From Paenibacillus sp. G2S3 (GTDB lineage Bacteria; Bacillota; Bacilli; Paenibacillales; Paenibacillaceae), in NCBI RefSeq assembly GCF_030123105.1, contig NZ_CP126095.1:4216001-4280000 (forward strand): a stretch of DNA of 64,000 bases, read 5' to 3'. The translations under genes were made by a program, and so were the position numbers. Positions within the stretch are counted from its first letter, which is position 1; each line of letters begins with the position of its first letter. The notes beneath the pieces were generated by a model. It did not search any database. It had not been told where the DNA came from and was given only the letters and a program-made list of their open reading frames with translations. This document shows positions 15,634 through 24,419 of the stretch, one piece after another.

Positions 15634-16626
15634 TTACAGCGGGCGCTTCGGAACAATACGCACACCTTGAATTGGCACTTTCATCATTACAAAATGCGGA
15701 ATCGCATCGTATAACAAATTATCAATTTTAAGGGTCGCAATCGATCCTCTCTCCATCACCTTAACTTCATGTCCATAGGATATTAATCTTGTAATAACTG
15801 CGTCTAGTCTTTGATTAGAATTATCAAACCAAGACTCTGTTTCTATAAAGACAGCTTGTGATCGCTCTAGGGCAGGGAAAATAAGATTGATACTACTACC
15901 GATAAAGGTCTTCGCAAACTTTGTTTTCAATTCTAAAAAACGTTTAAAGCCTAACTCAATTCCATGGCGAATTTGTATAGGAAATAGAGCCTTTGCCCAT
16001 ATGTTACTTTGGTATAGATCATGTAATTTGATATTAACCTTTTCTAATTCGTTCAGCGATAAGAAAACATGCATGCATCCACATTCACGAAGTAGCCAAA
16101 GCATACAAATGACCTCATCCGTTACTGGACCCTCTTCCAAAATTTCTGCCCGAATGTTCTCTGTAATGCTTGTGTAGGCCTCCATATTACTGCGATATGC
16201 CCTTATTTCAACTTCAGCAGAGTCAAAGTACATGTCGCTCCCTAACAGACTAGGGATATCTTCAAGCAAATTCATTGCCTTAAGATAATCTGTAATCGCA
16301 GTTTCAAACTTTTTTAATTGTTTGTTAGACAGCATGGAAGCCTTTTTTAACCACCAATTTAGGTCACCCTTCACCTCAGCACTATTATGAAGTAAGGGTA
16401 GTAGAACAGTTTCTCTATAAAGTGTTGAATGAGCTTGATCAAAGCCTTCTTTAGGCACAGTTAAATTGTTCTCAGATTGTGTAAAATATCCCTCTAAGTA
16501 AAGCTCCAATATAACCGCTGCCGCCATGCAGCGTAAAGACACTTTCTTAACAGTAGTCATATGAAGACTTCTCTGTGCATTAAGTGCGATCAATGAAAAA
16601 CTTGGTGCTAATTTTAAATCCATCAT
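15634..16626 (-). CDS. protein of unknown function, weakly GPP34-like
   Basis: About 330 residues from the ATG at 16626 (GGGGTGG six bases upstream); alternative ATGs lie at 16632 and 16623. The N-terminal part (SLIALNAQRSL...AAAVILELYLEGYF) faintly recalls the start of GPP34/GOLPH3-type proteins, but I would not assign that family without a search. The protein is mostly alpha-helical, with no signal peptide or transmembrane segment. It is the first gene of a pair with a short MerR-like protein. Confidence 0.7.
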   Translation of the reverse strand: MMDLKLAPSFSLIALNAQRSLHMTTVKKVSLRCMAAAVILELYLEGYFTQSENNLTVPKEGFDQAHSTLYRETVLLPLLHNSAEVKGDLNWWLKKASMLSNKQLKKFETAITDYLKAMNLLEDIPSLLGSDMYFDSAEVEIRAYRSNMEAYTSITENIRAEILEEGPVTDEVICMLWLLRECGCMHVFLSLNELEKVNIKLHDLYQSNIWAKALFPIQIRHGIELGFKRFLELKTKFAKTFIGSSINLIFPALERSQAVFIETESWFDNSNQRLDAVITRLISYGHEVKVMERGSIATLKIDNLLYDAIPHFVMMKVPIQGVRIVPKRPL

Positions 16627-16632
16627 AACCAT

Positions 16633-16958
16633 CCACCCCTATCCTAAATTCGTATTTACTGGATGATATTTATTCCGTGTGGTGAGCGTTTTGATTTCAC
16701 TTACTACTTACTACTTATCACTTACTACTTACAATACTCTACATTTACATTATTTACAAGTCGCCATGAATAACAAGCAAAAAAGCCAGATCGCCAAGCA
16801 ATTTCGTACATTGCTTTACCAATCTGGCTTTTGAATTAAGAATAACCTAAATTTTCTTTTTATGTATGGCCTAAGTCAGTAATATTCAGCACTGCGGTAC
16901 AAAGTTATTTTTTTTTCATATTATAAAATAAGACCCGCAGTGAAAGGAATTTAAACTT
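16633..16958. other. 326-base divergent intergenic region with tandem repeat and hairpin
   Basis: No coding ORF is seen. CACTTACTACTTA occurs at 16698-16710 and again at 16719-16731 within a wider ACTTACT-rich tract. A two-part hairpin follows at 16781-16832. The remainder is A+T-rich, with a T-run just before the methyltransferase promoter. Confidence 0.6.
16781..16832 (-). terminator. terminator-like hairpin between divergent genes
   Basis: AAAAGCCAGAT pairs with ATCTGGCTTTT and inner AAGCAAT with ATTGCTT. The longer T-run is on the minus strand. It lies between two divergent genes, so it ends no obvious transcript; it could be an attenuator or the tail of a small RNA. Confidence 0.5.
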
Positions 16959-17678
16959 ATGGAATATTTGAATATGCTTGCTAAATTAGGTGTTGGAAAT
17001 GCTCATCCTGGAGGGTTTACTGCAACATTAAAGCAATTTGAACAATATCCTCTACCAACAGCCTCCCGAATCCTTGAAGTTGGTTGTGGCACTGGCAGAA
17101 CATCTTGTTATTTAGCTGCGCAAGGTCATGATGTAATAGGTATAGATATTCACCCAGATATGATCTCAAAAGCAAAAATACGGGCTGAAAAAGAGAATTC
17201 TTCAATTCAATTCTTAATAGGAAACGCAAGTTCGCTTCCTTTTCCTAACGAATCATTCGATGTCATTCTTGTTGAGTCTGTATCCATTTTCACTGATACA
17301 GAAAAGGCATTTTCGGAATATTATAGGGTATTGCGAACTGGAGGCAAGCTCTTTGACAGAGAAATGATCCAATATAAACCTATGTCTACAGAAATCAATC
17401 AAGAAATTACTACATTTTATCATGTTGAGAATCTATGGGGCTTTAATGATTGGTCAGCATTAGTAAACGCTATGGATTTTTATCATTCACAGATAGATGG
17501 TCCCTTCTTGTTTCCTAAATCAAGTGAGGATCTTACAGAGCATCCAGACCATTATCAACAAATGGATGCTGATTCCTTTCTTGACCACACGATTTGGGAA
17601 GTGATCAGCAAGTACAACAGTATAATGGAACGTTATCATGAATACATCGGGTTTATTCTCGTTATTGGAACGAAATAA
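16959..17678 (+). CDS. class I SAM-dependent methyltransferase
   Basis: 239 residues. SAM-binding motif I is ILEVGCGTGRTS, then GIDIHPDMI at the end of strand 2, GNASSLPFPNESFDVI for motif II and a typical YRVLRTGGKLF motif III. It resembles the UbiE/Methyltransf_11 group, acting on small molecules. The region after residue 120 is unlike the well-known members, so the substrate is unknown. The ATG is preceded by AAAGGAA at nine bases. It is a single gene with a strong terminator behind it. Confidence 0.88.
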   Translation: MEYLNMLAKLGVGNAHPGGFTATLKQFEQYPLPTASRILEVGCGTGRTSCYLAAQGHDVIGIDIHPDMISKAKIRAEKENSSIQFLIGNASSLPFPNESFDVILVESVSIFTDTEKAFSEYYRVLRTGGKLFDREMIQYKPMSTEINQEITTFYHVENLWGFNDWSALVNAMDFYHSQIDGPFLFPKSSEDLTEHPDHYQQMDADSFLDHTIWEVISKYNSIMERYHEYIGFILVIGTK

Positions 17679-17709
17679 AGGATTGGCTTACCCATCAACA
17701 TTTGCGAAA

Positions 17710-17747
17710 AAAGAACAATAGCCTTGGAACAGTGGCTATTGTTCTTT
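17710..17747. terminator. strong terminator after the methyltransferase
   Basis: A perfect 14-bp stem (AAAGAACAATAGCC with GGCTATTGTTCTTT) and ten-base loop. It is symmetric and also stops the YjcZ-type transcript from the other side. Confidence 0.88.
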
Positions 17748-17761
17748 CTGATAGCCTGCTA

Positions 17762-17860
17762 TTATACAAAGAAACAAGCAGATAATATAATTACTAATAA
17801 GATATAAAGAACCAAAATTTCCCCAGTAGAAGTAAATCTGCCTCCAACTCCATAACCCAT
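17762..17860 (-). CDS. YjcZ-type sporulation miniprotein
   Basis: 32 residues. It opens with a Gly/Tyr-rich turn (MGYGVGGRFTSTGEI) and then forms one hydrophobic helix (LVLYILLVIILSACFFV). The pattern matches the YjcZ family of tiny sporulation or coat-associated proteins. AGGAGG lies nine bases before the ATG. A sigma-K-like promoter precedes it: -10 CATATTATA (17898-17890) and AC sixteen bases further upstream (17916-17915). Expression in the mother cell late in sporulation is inferred. Confidence 0.8.
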   Translation of the reverse strand: MGYGVGGRFTSTGEILVLYILLVIILSACFFV

Positions 17861-17889
17861 TGATTATCCCCTCCTTTTACTTCCTAAAA

Positions 17890-17916
17890 TATAATATGCG
17901 CCACTATTCTAAAAGT
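17890..17916 (-). promoter_or_regulatory. sigma-K-like promoter of the YjcZ-type gene
   Basis: The -10 reads gCATAttaTA and the -35 AC lies 16 bases upstream, matching the known AC...CATA-N3-TA pattern of sigma-K promoters. The consensus is short, so chance matches occur. Confidence 0.45.
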
Positions 17917-17962
17917 ATGGACTATCACCTAAATTACAGGTTCAGGATAGTCATTGGGCAAA

Positions 17963-18005
17963 AAAAGACTTGCTCGAAGTAGCGATGACTTCAAACAAGT
18001 CTTTT
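17963..18005 (-). terminator. terminator of the MetNIQ operon
   Basis: AAAAGACTTG pairs with CAAGTCTTTT and inner GAAGT with ACTTC. The T-run is on the minus strand. It lies beyond the last gene of the eight-gene operon. Confidence 0.8.
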
Positions 18006-18032
18006 ATCTTAAACTATAAATAAACTAATCCC

Positions 18033-18797
18033 TTAAGCAAAAACATACTCCCCGTCGCCGATCTGAATCGTCTTCCCTTTCAGCGCTAACGAATCCGTTT
18101 CAAAAAACACCTGTTTGAACTGGTTCTCATCCCCTTGCACGAAAGCAAAAGACTTATCTTCAATCATAAGGATCAAGGCACCATCCTCTGACTCTGTAAC
18201 AGGCAGTCCGAATATCGAGCCCCAATGTTTAGCGGTAGCTGCAGGATCGGAGACATGGAATACAGCACGCACGATTTCAACATGACCAGCAGGATGAGGC
18301 TGGATGACTCCGGATGATGTTAATCTTTCCAATCTCTCTACATCTGTTCCGCTCCATTGAATGATGAACGGATAGACCAATCCTTCAAAGTCGCCCCCGA
18401 TAGTCATCATGCGCCACTCTATCCATCTGCCCTCGTTATCCAGACGCTTCCCATCGATAATTGGAGATAGTGATAAACCTGCTGCACGTAGGGAATCCGC
18501 TATTTCTTCAATATCATCCGTCCGGATGACTACTCTGCTCAATACTTCATGCTCAGGTAGAAGCTTCACCGCGTCTTTCACCACTAGATTATGTTCGGTC
18601 GCCTTTGCTAGCTCAAGATTCTCAATGCCCAGAAATTCGAGATAGGTTAGCCCGAAATAACTTAATGCGTTATAGGTCCCCCAATCTTTATGAGAGCCTC
18701 CCTTAAAAGCAACCAAACCATGATCTCCAAAGATTTCAACCGGTTTGGACAGATCATTGACATAGTGTACTAAGTGATCCCATTTCACCGTTGCCAT
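18033..18797 (-). CDS. VOC/glyoxalase-fold protein (Glyoxalase_3 type)
   Basis: 254 residues. It starts with the VOC metal-ligand histidines (WDHLVHYV) and continues with paired beta-alpha-beta modules (GTYNALSYFGLTYLEFLGIEN; VEIVRAVFHVSDPAATAKHWGSIFGLPV). This corresponds to the Glyoxalase_3-like VOC group, whose members are mostly uncharacterised isomerases, lyases or dioxygenases. It is the last gene of the operon, two bases after the ProC-like reductase, and so is tightly coupled. A role in processing an unstable carbonyl or imine intermediate is inference. Confidence 0.82.
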   Translation of the reverse strand: MATVKWDHLVHYVNDLSKPVEIFGDHGLVAFKGGSHKDWGTYNALSYFGLTYLEFLGIENLELAKATEHNLVVKDAVKLLPEHEVLSRVVIRTDDIEEIADSLRAAGLSLSPIIDGKRLDNEGRWIEWRMMTIGGDFEGLVYPFIIQWSGTDVERLERLTSSGVIQPHPAGHVEIVRAVFHVSDPAATAKHWGSIFGLPVTESEDGALILMIEDKSFAFVQGDENQFKQVFFETDSLALKGKTIQIGDGEYVFA

Positions 18798-18799
18798 GA

Positions 18800-19606
18800 T
18801 TACTTCACTCCCAGCTCAGTAGTACGCTTTACAGCTGCCAAAACACTTCTTTGCAGACCTGCTGCGAAATCACTGTTATTTAATTCGTACAAGCCATGCA
18901 TCCCAACACCACCAGGTGAATTATTAATATCAAGCAGTTGTCTTGGATGCAGCCCTGTCTGCTGCAGCATAGCTACAGATCCCATCATATTCTCTAATGC
19001 AACACTCCAGGCTTGCTCACGCGGCAATCCGGCAAGCACACCTGCATCTACAAAAGACTCAATGAAATAATAAATATAGTTAGGACCAGCCACACCAAAT
19101 CCAGTGAAAACATCCATTAATGCCTCATCCAGATATTGTACTTTACCAAATCCGAGTAAGAAATGCTCCACTTGATCACGGCTAGCGTAAGCATTTAAAG
19201 CTACACCGCTATATCCGTAGCCTGTATCAGTCAAAGTATTTGGAATGACACGGATAATCGACCGCTCAGCTCCAAAATAACCAGTTAATTGTTCATTCGT
19301 CACACCCGCCACAATCGAAACGATCACGGCAGTGGATGTAGCGAATTGTTGTACGATTTGTCCAAGTGTAGCCAAATTATCCTGTGGTCGCACCGCAACT
19401 ACAATCAGATCTGCAGTAGATAGGCTATGCTCCTGAGAACTCTTCGTATCTACTCCGTATTTGGTATCCAAAAACTGAAGACGAGTTTCATTAATGTCTG
19501 ATACACTAATTTGATCTGCAGACAGGGTGTTGTTGGATATACATGCGCGAATAATCGCTTCCGCCATCTGTCCTCCACCAATAAAATGAATCTTTTCTTG
19601 TGTCAC
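18800..19606 (-). CDS. proC: pyrroline-5-carboxylate reductase-like protein
   Basis: 268 residues, the ProC length. The Rossmann motif is FIGGGQMAEAII, followed by VAVRPQD, VSIVAGVT, RVIPNT and the C-terminal GPNYIYYFIES and SPGGVGMHGL blocks. ProC reduces pyrroline-5-carboxylate to proline with NAD(P)H. The usual SPGGTT is SPGGVG here. Its place in a MetNIQ/amidohydrolase operon suggests it may reduce another cyclic imine or ketimine rather than make proline. The family is certain; the substrate is not. Confidence 0.85.
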   Translation of the reverse strand: MTQEKIHFIGGGQMAEAIIRACISNNTLSADQISVSDINETRLQFLDTKYGVDTKSSQEHSLSTADLIVVAVRPQDNLATLGQIVQQFATSTAVIVSIVAGVTNEQLTGYFGAERSIIRVIPNTLTDTGYGYSGVALNAYASRDQVEHFLLGFGKVQYLDEALMDVFTGFGVAGPNYIYYFIESFVDAGVLAGLPREQAWSVALENMMGSVAMLQQTGLHPRQLLDINNSPGGVGMHGLYELNNSDFAAGLQRSVLAAVKRTTELGVK

Positions 19607-19624
19607 TTGCGTTCACTTCCTTAC

Positions 19625-20455
19625 TTAATTGTTGTCCCAGGCTTCAGGCAGAATGAAACCATCGTATTTTTCTATTCCACGGATATATTCTTCAAACTCT
19701 TTAGATTCATAAGCGGCTTTCAAGTCTTTCGCCCACTGCGTATTCTCATCCTTTTTATTAACCGATACGATAATTCTATGTTCCATAGGCGTATTTTCGA
19801 TTTTTAAGGCATCCGTAATCTTTCTGTCTGAATTAGCAATATAATTCCCGTTTACAACGCCATAATCAACATCTTGCAGTGAAACTAGGATTTGAGCGGG
19901 GTCTAATATTTTAATATCAATGTTATATTTATCCGGCTCCATGCTGTTGATGTTAAAATCAGCTACGCCTGCGCCTTCTTTAATTTTGATCCAACCCAAT
20001 TCTTCCAGGATACGCAGTGCACGCTCTTGGTTCACCGGATCATTCGGAACAGCTACGGTTGTACCATCTTTAACATCGTCAAGTGTAGTATGATTCACGG
20101 AATAAAGACCTTGTGGAGCACCAGGAGCATAAGCAATTCCTACCATGTCTGCTTTTATTTCTTTGTTGATTGCTTCCATATATGCTGTGCTTTGGAAGAT
20201 ACTTGCGTCAATGGAGCCTTCCTTCATCGCAGGGTTAACCTGCATGTTTTGCGAAAAGGACTTAATTTCAACACTATAGCCTTGTTTCTCTAGGATCGGT
20301 AGAATCGATTGGCGGAATTGCTCCTCATAGGTGCCCACACCGAATCCAATGGTAAGCTTCTTCTTATCTCCAGAATTATCGGATTGACTATTCCCGCAAG
20401 CGGTCAACACCGCTAGAACCCCTATCATCAACACTACTATCAACTTTTTCATCAC
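19625..20455 (-). CDS. metQ: MetQ/NlpA-type substrate-binding lipoprotein
   Basis: 276 residues with a lipoprotein signal: MMKKLIVVLM, a hydrophobic core and lipobox LTAC with Cys20. The mature part matches the NlpA family (IGFGVGTYEEQFRQSILPILEKQGYSVEIKSF; VAVPNDPVNQERAL). These proteins bind methionine or related amino acids outside the membrane and feed the MetNI transporter. It follows the UroD-like gene by eight bases. The binding pocket cannot be assigned, so the ligand may be a methionine derivative. Confidence 0.9.
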   Translation of the reverse strand: MMKKLIVVLMIGVLAVLTACGNSQSDNSGDKKKLTIGFGVGTYEEQFRQSILPILEKQGYSVEIKSFSQNMQVNPAMKEGSIDASIFQSTAYMEAINKEIKADMVGIAYAPGAPQGLYSVNHTTLDDVKDGTTVAVPNDPVNQERALRILEELGWIKIKEGAGVADFNINSMEPDKYNIDIKILDPAQILVSLQDVDYGVVNGNYIANSDRKITDALKIENTPMEHRIIVSVNKKDENTQWAKDLKAAYESKEFEEYIRGIEKYDGFILPEAWDNN

Positions 20456-20463
20456 TTCATCTC

Positions 20464-21483
20464 CTATTCAAATATAGATTGTTTTAGTTGTGCTAACGCA
20501 GCATCCGTCACATTTAGTGGGATGGCGCAATTTGGAGAAAGAATAAACGGCTGATCCTTCATTAATGTCAGTGCTTCTTTAGCCTGCTGCTTAATTTGTG
20601 CAATATCATTTACAGCGAACAACCCATGATCCACGCCACCTACTTTAGTAGCTTTGAGATTTGCTTCTAAACCGGGGTTTCCCTCGGCAACAGTATCCCA
20701 ACTGATCCCATCAATTCGATAATCATTGAATTTCTCAGGCTGAGCATAGGCCCCACAAGTATGAAGAACGTTTTTGCCGTAGCTTGCAGCTTCTAACACA
20801 ATAGAGTCATAAGGTCTGGAGAACTCATCAAACATGGCTTCATCAAATAATCCTGGGTGAGCGGTGCCCGTCACTGCGTAGAACAAGCCGTCAGAACCTG
20901 CTTGCTGTAGCTCTTGAACATAATCAGCTAAGGTTAATGAAATCGTATGTAATGCATGATGCGCTGCCGCTCGATGTTCCTTAAACAATGACTCCAAAGT
21001 TACCGGGTGCTCAATGCCAAACACTGTTTTTGTAACATAAGCAGAACGGCCAACAATAAATAGCAATACAGTTAATGGTGAGAATACCGTTTGAATCAGA
21101 GGGGTGTCCGGTAGACCTTTACGAATTTGCTTAACCGCTTCTAAATGCTCTACCAAGGATGCTGTCTGTACTGCCTTTTTAACTTCGAGATCCCATAGAT
21201 TAGCCGCTGATGGAATAGCAGTCGTTTGCTGCCTAGGAAATACGGTCTGATAATCCGTAAAATCATATTGATTCCCCCAAGCTTCCGCCAAATAAGTCGC
21301 TCTTGGATTAATCTTGACCCAATCCCAATCATATTGTTTCGTAAAAGAAATCGTAGTTTGTGCTAAATCATATGCAGTTTGCTCTTTGTCGATAAAGTGG
21401 CGCCAGCCACTTACAATTGGGCGATCTGCCTTTTCTCCGGATAATATCGCTTTAAATCGATCTTGCTTGCTCCATTCACTCAT
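20464..21483 (-). CDS. UroD/MtaA-like methyltransferase-type protein
   Basis: 339 residues of the uroporphyrinogen-decarboxylase fold. It lacks the N-terminal Arg-rich MRQAGRY-type block of true HemE, so it is unlikely to make haem. It has HTCG followed about 70 residues later by SPNCAI, resembling the His-x-Cys...Cys zinc site of methyltransferases such as MtaA, MtbA and CmuA. Those transfer methyl groups to thiols. Lying between metI and metQ in one operon, it may demethylate the imported compound or make methionine. No corrinoid-protein partner is present, which is odd for that group. Confidence 0.8.
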   Translation of the reverse strand: MSEWSKQDRFKAILSGEKADRPIVSGWRHFIDKEQTAYDLAQTTISFTKQYDWDWVKINPRATYLAEAWGNQYDFTDYQTVFPRQQTTAIPSAANLWDLEVKKAVQTASLVEHLEAVKQIRKGLPDTPLIQTVFSPLTVLLFIVGRSAYVTKTVFGIEHPVTLESLFKEHRAAAHHALHTISLTLADYVQELQQAGSDGLFYAVTGTAHPGLFDEAMFDEFSRPYDSIVLEAASYGKNVLHTCGAYAQPEKFNDYRIDGISWDTVAEGNPGLEANLKATKVGGVDHGLFAVNDIAQIKQQAKEALTLMKDQPFILSPNCAIPLNVTDAALAQLKQSIFE

Positions 21484-21513
21484 CTGTCGATTCCCTCCTG
21501 GATTATGTAATAT

Positions 21514-22173
21514 CTAGTAACGGCGAATTTTTCTTGCTAGCGTGTTGCCTAAAGATTGAATGCCTTGCACTAAAATAATGAGAATAATAACAGTAGCTAC
21601 CACGACAACCGTGTCAAAACGTTGATATCCATATACAATCGCCAAGTCTCCGACACCGCCGCCCCCTACCGTTCCAGCCATTGCAGTTGCACCGATCAAT
21701 CCGATCGTCGCCGTTGTCAAAGACAGAATTAATGATCCAACCGCCTCTGGCAACAAAAAGTACCATATCACTTGAAATGGCGTTGCCCCCATCGCTTCAG
21801 CAGCTTCAAGAATTCCCGGATTCACTTCAAGCAAGGAGTTCTCTACCAAACGTCCAATATAAGGTGCAATATAGATTATTAAAGGTACGATCGCTGCGCT
21901 TGTCCCAATCGAAGTATGCACAATCAAACGAGTGAACGGTACAATCGCCACGAGTAAAATAATAAAAGGCAGAGAGCGTATAATGTTGATGATCGGATTT
22001 AATATGGCGTAAAACGCTTTGTTCTCCAAAACCCCACCTGGACGAGTGATTACAAGCAATATCCCAAAAGGAATCCCAATCAAAGAACCAACAAACAAGG
22101 AGACGCCAACCATCTGAATCGTTTCGATAATCGCCTGCAGAAATTGATCACCTGTTAATGTGGTCGAAAACAT
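21514..22173 (-). CDS. metI: MetI-type ABC permease
   Basis: 219 residues, five to six membrane segments. The EAA loop reads EAAEAMGATPFQVIWYFLLPEA, typical of MetI. It forms the channel for the MetQ ligand and couples to MetN. Its start lies 26 bases inside metN, so translation is coupled. Family length is normal. Confidence 0.93.
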   Translation of the reverse strand: MFSTTLTGDQFLQAIIETIQMVGVSLFVGSLIGIPFGILLVITRPGGVLENKAFYAILNPIINIIRSLPFIILLVAIVPFTRLIVHTSIGTSAAIVPLIIYIAPYIGRLVENSLLEVNPGILEAAEAMGATPFQVIWYFLLPEAVGSLILSLTTATIGLIGATAMAGTVGGGGVGDLAIVYGYQRFDTVVVVATVIILIILVQGIQSLGNTLARKIRRY

Positions 22174-23191
22174 TAGATTCTACCTCCTCTACACCGACTC
22201 CATGACGTTTTAAAAAAGATAACGCATTGTTAATCTCAGCTGTATCTCCACTGCATTGAATAATTACTGTACCCAGTGTCGTTTCCTGAATCTCCGTCGT
22301 ATTCGCAAATAAAATATTGACCTTCATATCGAAGGATCGAATCATCTCGAACAGGATAGGCTCAGAGGCGCTTTCTCCAACAAAATTAAGTTTATAAAGA
22401 ATACTTCCCGCTTCTGTTTTGATGGATTTTTGGACGCTCGGTGTAATACTATTTTGAATAACCGTCTTCACAAAATTTTGTGTCGTCTTATGCTTGGGGC
22501 TACCGAATACATCCAGAACGCTTCCTTGCTCAATAATTCGGCCCTCTTCCATCACCGCCACCTTGTTGCAAATCTCTTGAATGACAGACATTTCATGTGT
22601 AATGATCATCACAGTAATGTTGTACTCCGCATTGATTTTTTTTAATAGCTGTAAAATAGAATGTGTTGTCTGTGGATCTAAGGCAGAAGTTGCTTCATCA
22701 CATAGAAGGATGGATGGATTCGAGGCAAGCGCTCTGGCAATTCCGACACGTTGCTTCTGTCCACCTGATAATTCACTAGGATAGCTCCCCGCTTTGTCAC
22801 TTAATCCAACAAACTCTAGCAACTCTTGTACACGCTGGCGGATTTCATTCTTATTCTTTTTCAAGAGAACTAGAGGAATCGCAACATTATCAAATACTTT
22901 TTTAGATTCTAATAGATTAAAATGTTGAAAAATCATGCCGATATTCTTCTTAGCCGTTCGTAACTCTTTATCGTTATAGGTCCCTAAATCACGCCCAGCA
23001 ACGAAAACCTGTCCTTCTGTGGGTCTCTCCAAATAATTGACTAAACGAATTAATGTACTTTTCCCTGCACCACTATAGCCGATAACCCCAAAGATATCGC
23101 CTTTATCGACCTTTAAATCGATCCCTTTAAGTGCATCAATAGTGATCCCTTTCCGAGTGAACGTTTTGTAAACCTGTTTTAATTCAATCAT
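22148..23191 (-). CDS. metN: MetN-type ABC ATPase
   Basis: 347 residues from the ATG at 23191 (GAGAGGA six bases upstream). Walker A is GYSGAGKST (39-47), signature LSGGQKQR, Walker B ILLCDEATSALDP and switch MIITHE. The C-terminal 80 residues form the NIL/ACT-like regulatory domain seen in MetN, where methionine binding inhibits transport. ABC subfamily: methionine/D-methionine importer. It is the third gene in the operon, after the GntR regulator and an M20 amidohydrolase. Confidence 0.94.
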   Translation of the reverse strand: MIELKQVYKTFTRKGITIDALKGIDLKVDKGDIFGVIGYSGAGKSTLIRLVNYLERPTEGQVFVAGRDLGTYNDKELRTAKKNIGMIFQHFNLLESKKVFDNVAIPLVLLKKNKNEIRQRVQELLEFVGLSDKAGSYPSELSGGQKQRVGIARALASNPSILLCDEATSALDPQTTHSILQLLKKINAEYNITVMIITHEMSVIQEICNKVAVMEEGRIIEQGSVLDVFGSPKHKTTQNFVKTVIQNSITPSVQKSIKTEAGSILYKLNFVGESASEPILFEMIRSFDMKVNILFANTTEIQETTLGTVIIQCSGDTAEINNALSFLKRHGVGVEEVESNVFDHINR

Positions 23192-23237
23192 GTACATTCC
23201 TCTCAATCATTTTCAGGATTTAGGATTAGGAGCTTAA

Positions 23238-24398
23238 TTAAGCTTTGTCTTGTAGCTTCACCAGCGCTTGTTCTGCCAATAAGGCGAAATATTTCGCAGC
23301 GGGTAAAATCGCAGCCTCATCCACGTCGAACCGAGGGTGATGTAACGCATACGCTGGACCTGATCCTATATTTACAAAGGCACCCGGGATCTGTTGTAAA
23401 TAGAATGAGAAATCTTCTCCTCCCATTTGCGGAGGGATATCATGTACTTCATATCCGGAATTTAAGGCGATCTCTTTGGTAAAGTCCGCCCATTCGCCAT
23501 GATTAATCGTTGCTGGTGGTCCTGGATACCAATGTAGCTTAGCCTCTGCTCCAGTAGCTGCAGCAATCCCTTCAATAATTCGAGTCATTTGGACTGGAAT
23601 TTGGCGACGGATCTCTTCATTGTAAGTTCGCACCGTACCTTCTAATTCCACTTTTTCCGGCAGGACATTCCATGTGAAGCCCCCATTAATTCTGGTGACA
23701 CTTAGCACCACCGGTTCTGTAGTACTGTTTTGGCGGCTTACGATGGTTTGTAGCGAGGTAATAATCTGAGCCGCAGTGACAATGGAATCCACACCTTTTT
23801 CAGGATAAGCAGCATGAGCGCCGACACCTTTTATCGTAATTTCAAACCGATCAACACCTGCTGTTAAAGCTCCTGTTCTTGTTCCAAAAGCTCCTGTAGG
23901 CAGGTCTGGTGAATTATGTAAACCGAATATAGCGTCAACATCCTTGAGTCCACCTGATGCTAAGACGCTCTCCGCCCCATGCCCTGTTTCTTCCGCTGGC
24001 TGGAACAATACTCGCACCTTTCCAGGCAATTCGCTTTCACGAGCCTTCAGCAATAAGGCAGCTCCTAGTATAGTAGCCGAGTGAAAATCGTGCCCACAGG
24101 CATGCATTTTTCCAGGGATCTCTGAGGCAAAAGGCAAGCCGGTCTGTTCCTCTATCGGAAGTGCATCAATATCACAGCGTATGGCTACCACAGGACCGTT
24201 GCCTTGCCCGATCTCTGCAATGAGTCCGGTTTGTAAAGGAAGGTCAAGCATATGAATATTGGCATGGGTCAGCCATTCCCGTAATTTCTCTGTGGTCTTA
24301 AATTCTTCATAAGCTAATTCAGGCTCTCTGTGCAGGTTTCTTCGAACCTCAATTAATTGATTCGCTAAAGCTTGATCCACCTCATTTAGTATTTTCAT
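23238..24398 (-). CDS. M20 family amidohydrolase
   Basis: 386 residues. The metal-binding motifs of the M20D group are present: CDIDALPIEE, HACGHDFHSA and PAEETGHGAE, plus a dimerisation domain with GVGAHAAYPEKGVDS. Relatives remove acyl groups from amino acids (hippurate hydrolase, N-acetyl-L-aminoacid deacylases; B. subtilis YxeP and YtnL act in sulfur-compound salvage). In this operon it may deacylate an imported N-acyl amino acid before the UroD-like and ProC-like steps. It is cytoplasmic, with no signal peptide. Confidence 0.9.
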   Translation of the reverse strand: MKILNEVDQALANQLIEVRRNLHREPELAYEEFKTTEKLREWLTHANIHMLDLPLQTGLIAEIGQGNGPVVAIRCDIDALPIEEQTGLPFASEIPGKMHACGHDFHSATILGAALLLKARESELPGKVRVLFQPAEETGHGAESVLASGGLKDVDAIFGLHNSPDLPTGAFGTRTGALTAGVDRFEITIKGVGAHAAYPEKGVDSIVTAAQIITSLQTIVSRQNSTTEPVVLSVTRINGGFTWNVLPEKVELEGTVRTYNEEIRRQIPVQMTRIIEGIAAATGAEAKLHWYPGPPATINHGEWADFTKEIALNSGYEVHDIPPQMGGEDFSFYLQQIPGAFVNIGSGPAYALHHPRFDVDEAAILPAAKYFALLAEQALVKLQDKA

Positions 24399-24419
24399 AA
24401 TGTAAGTTCTCCCCTTTCT

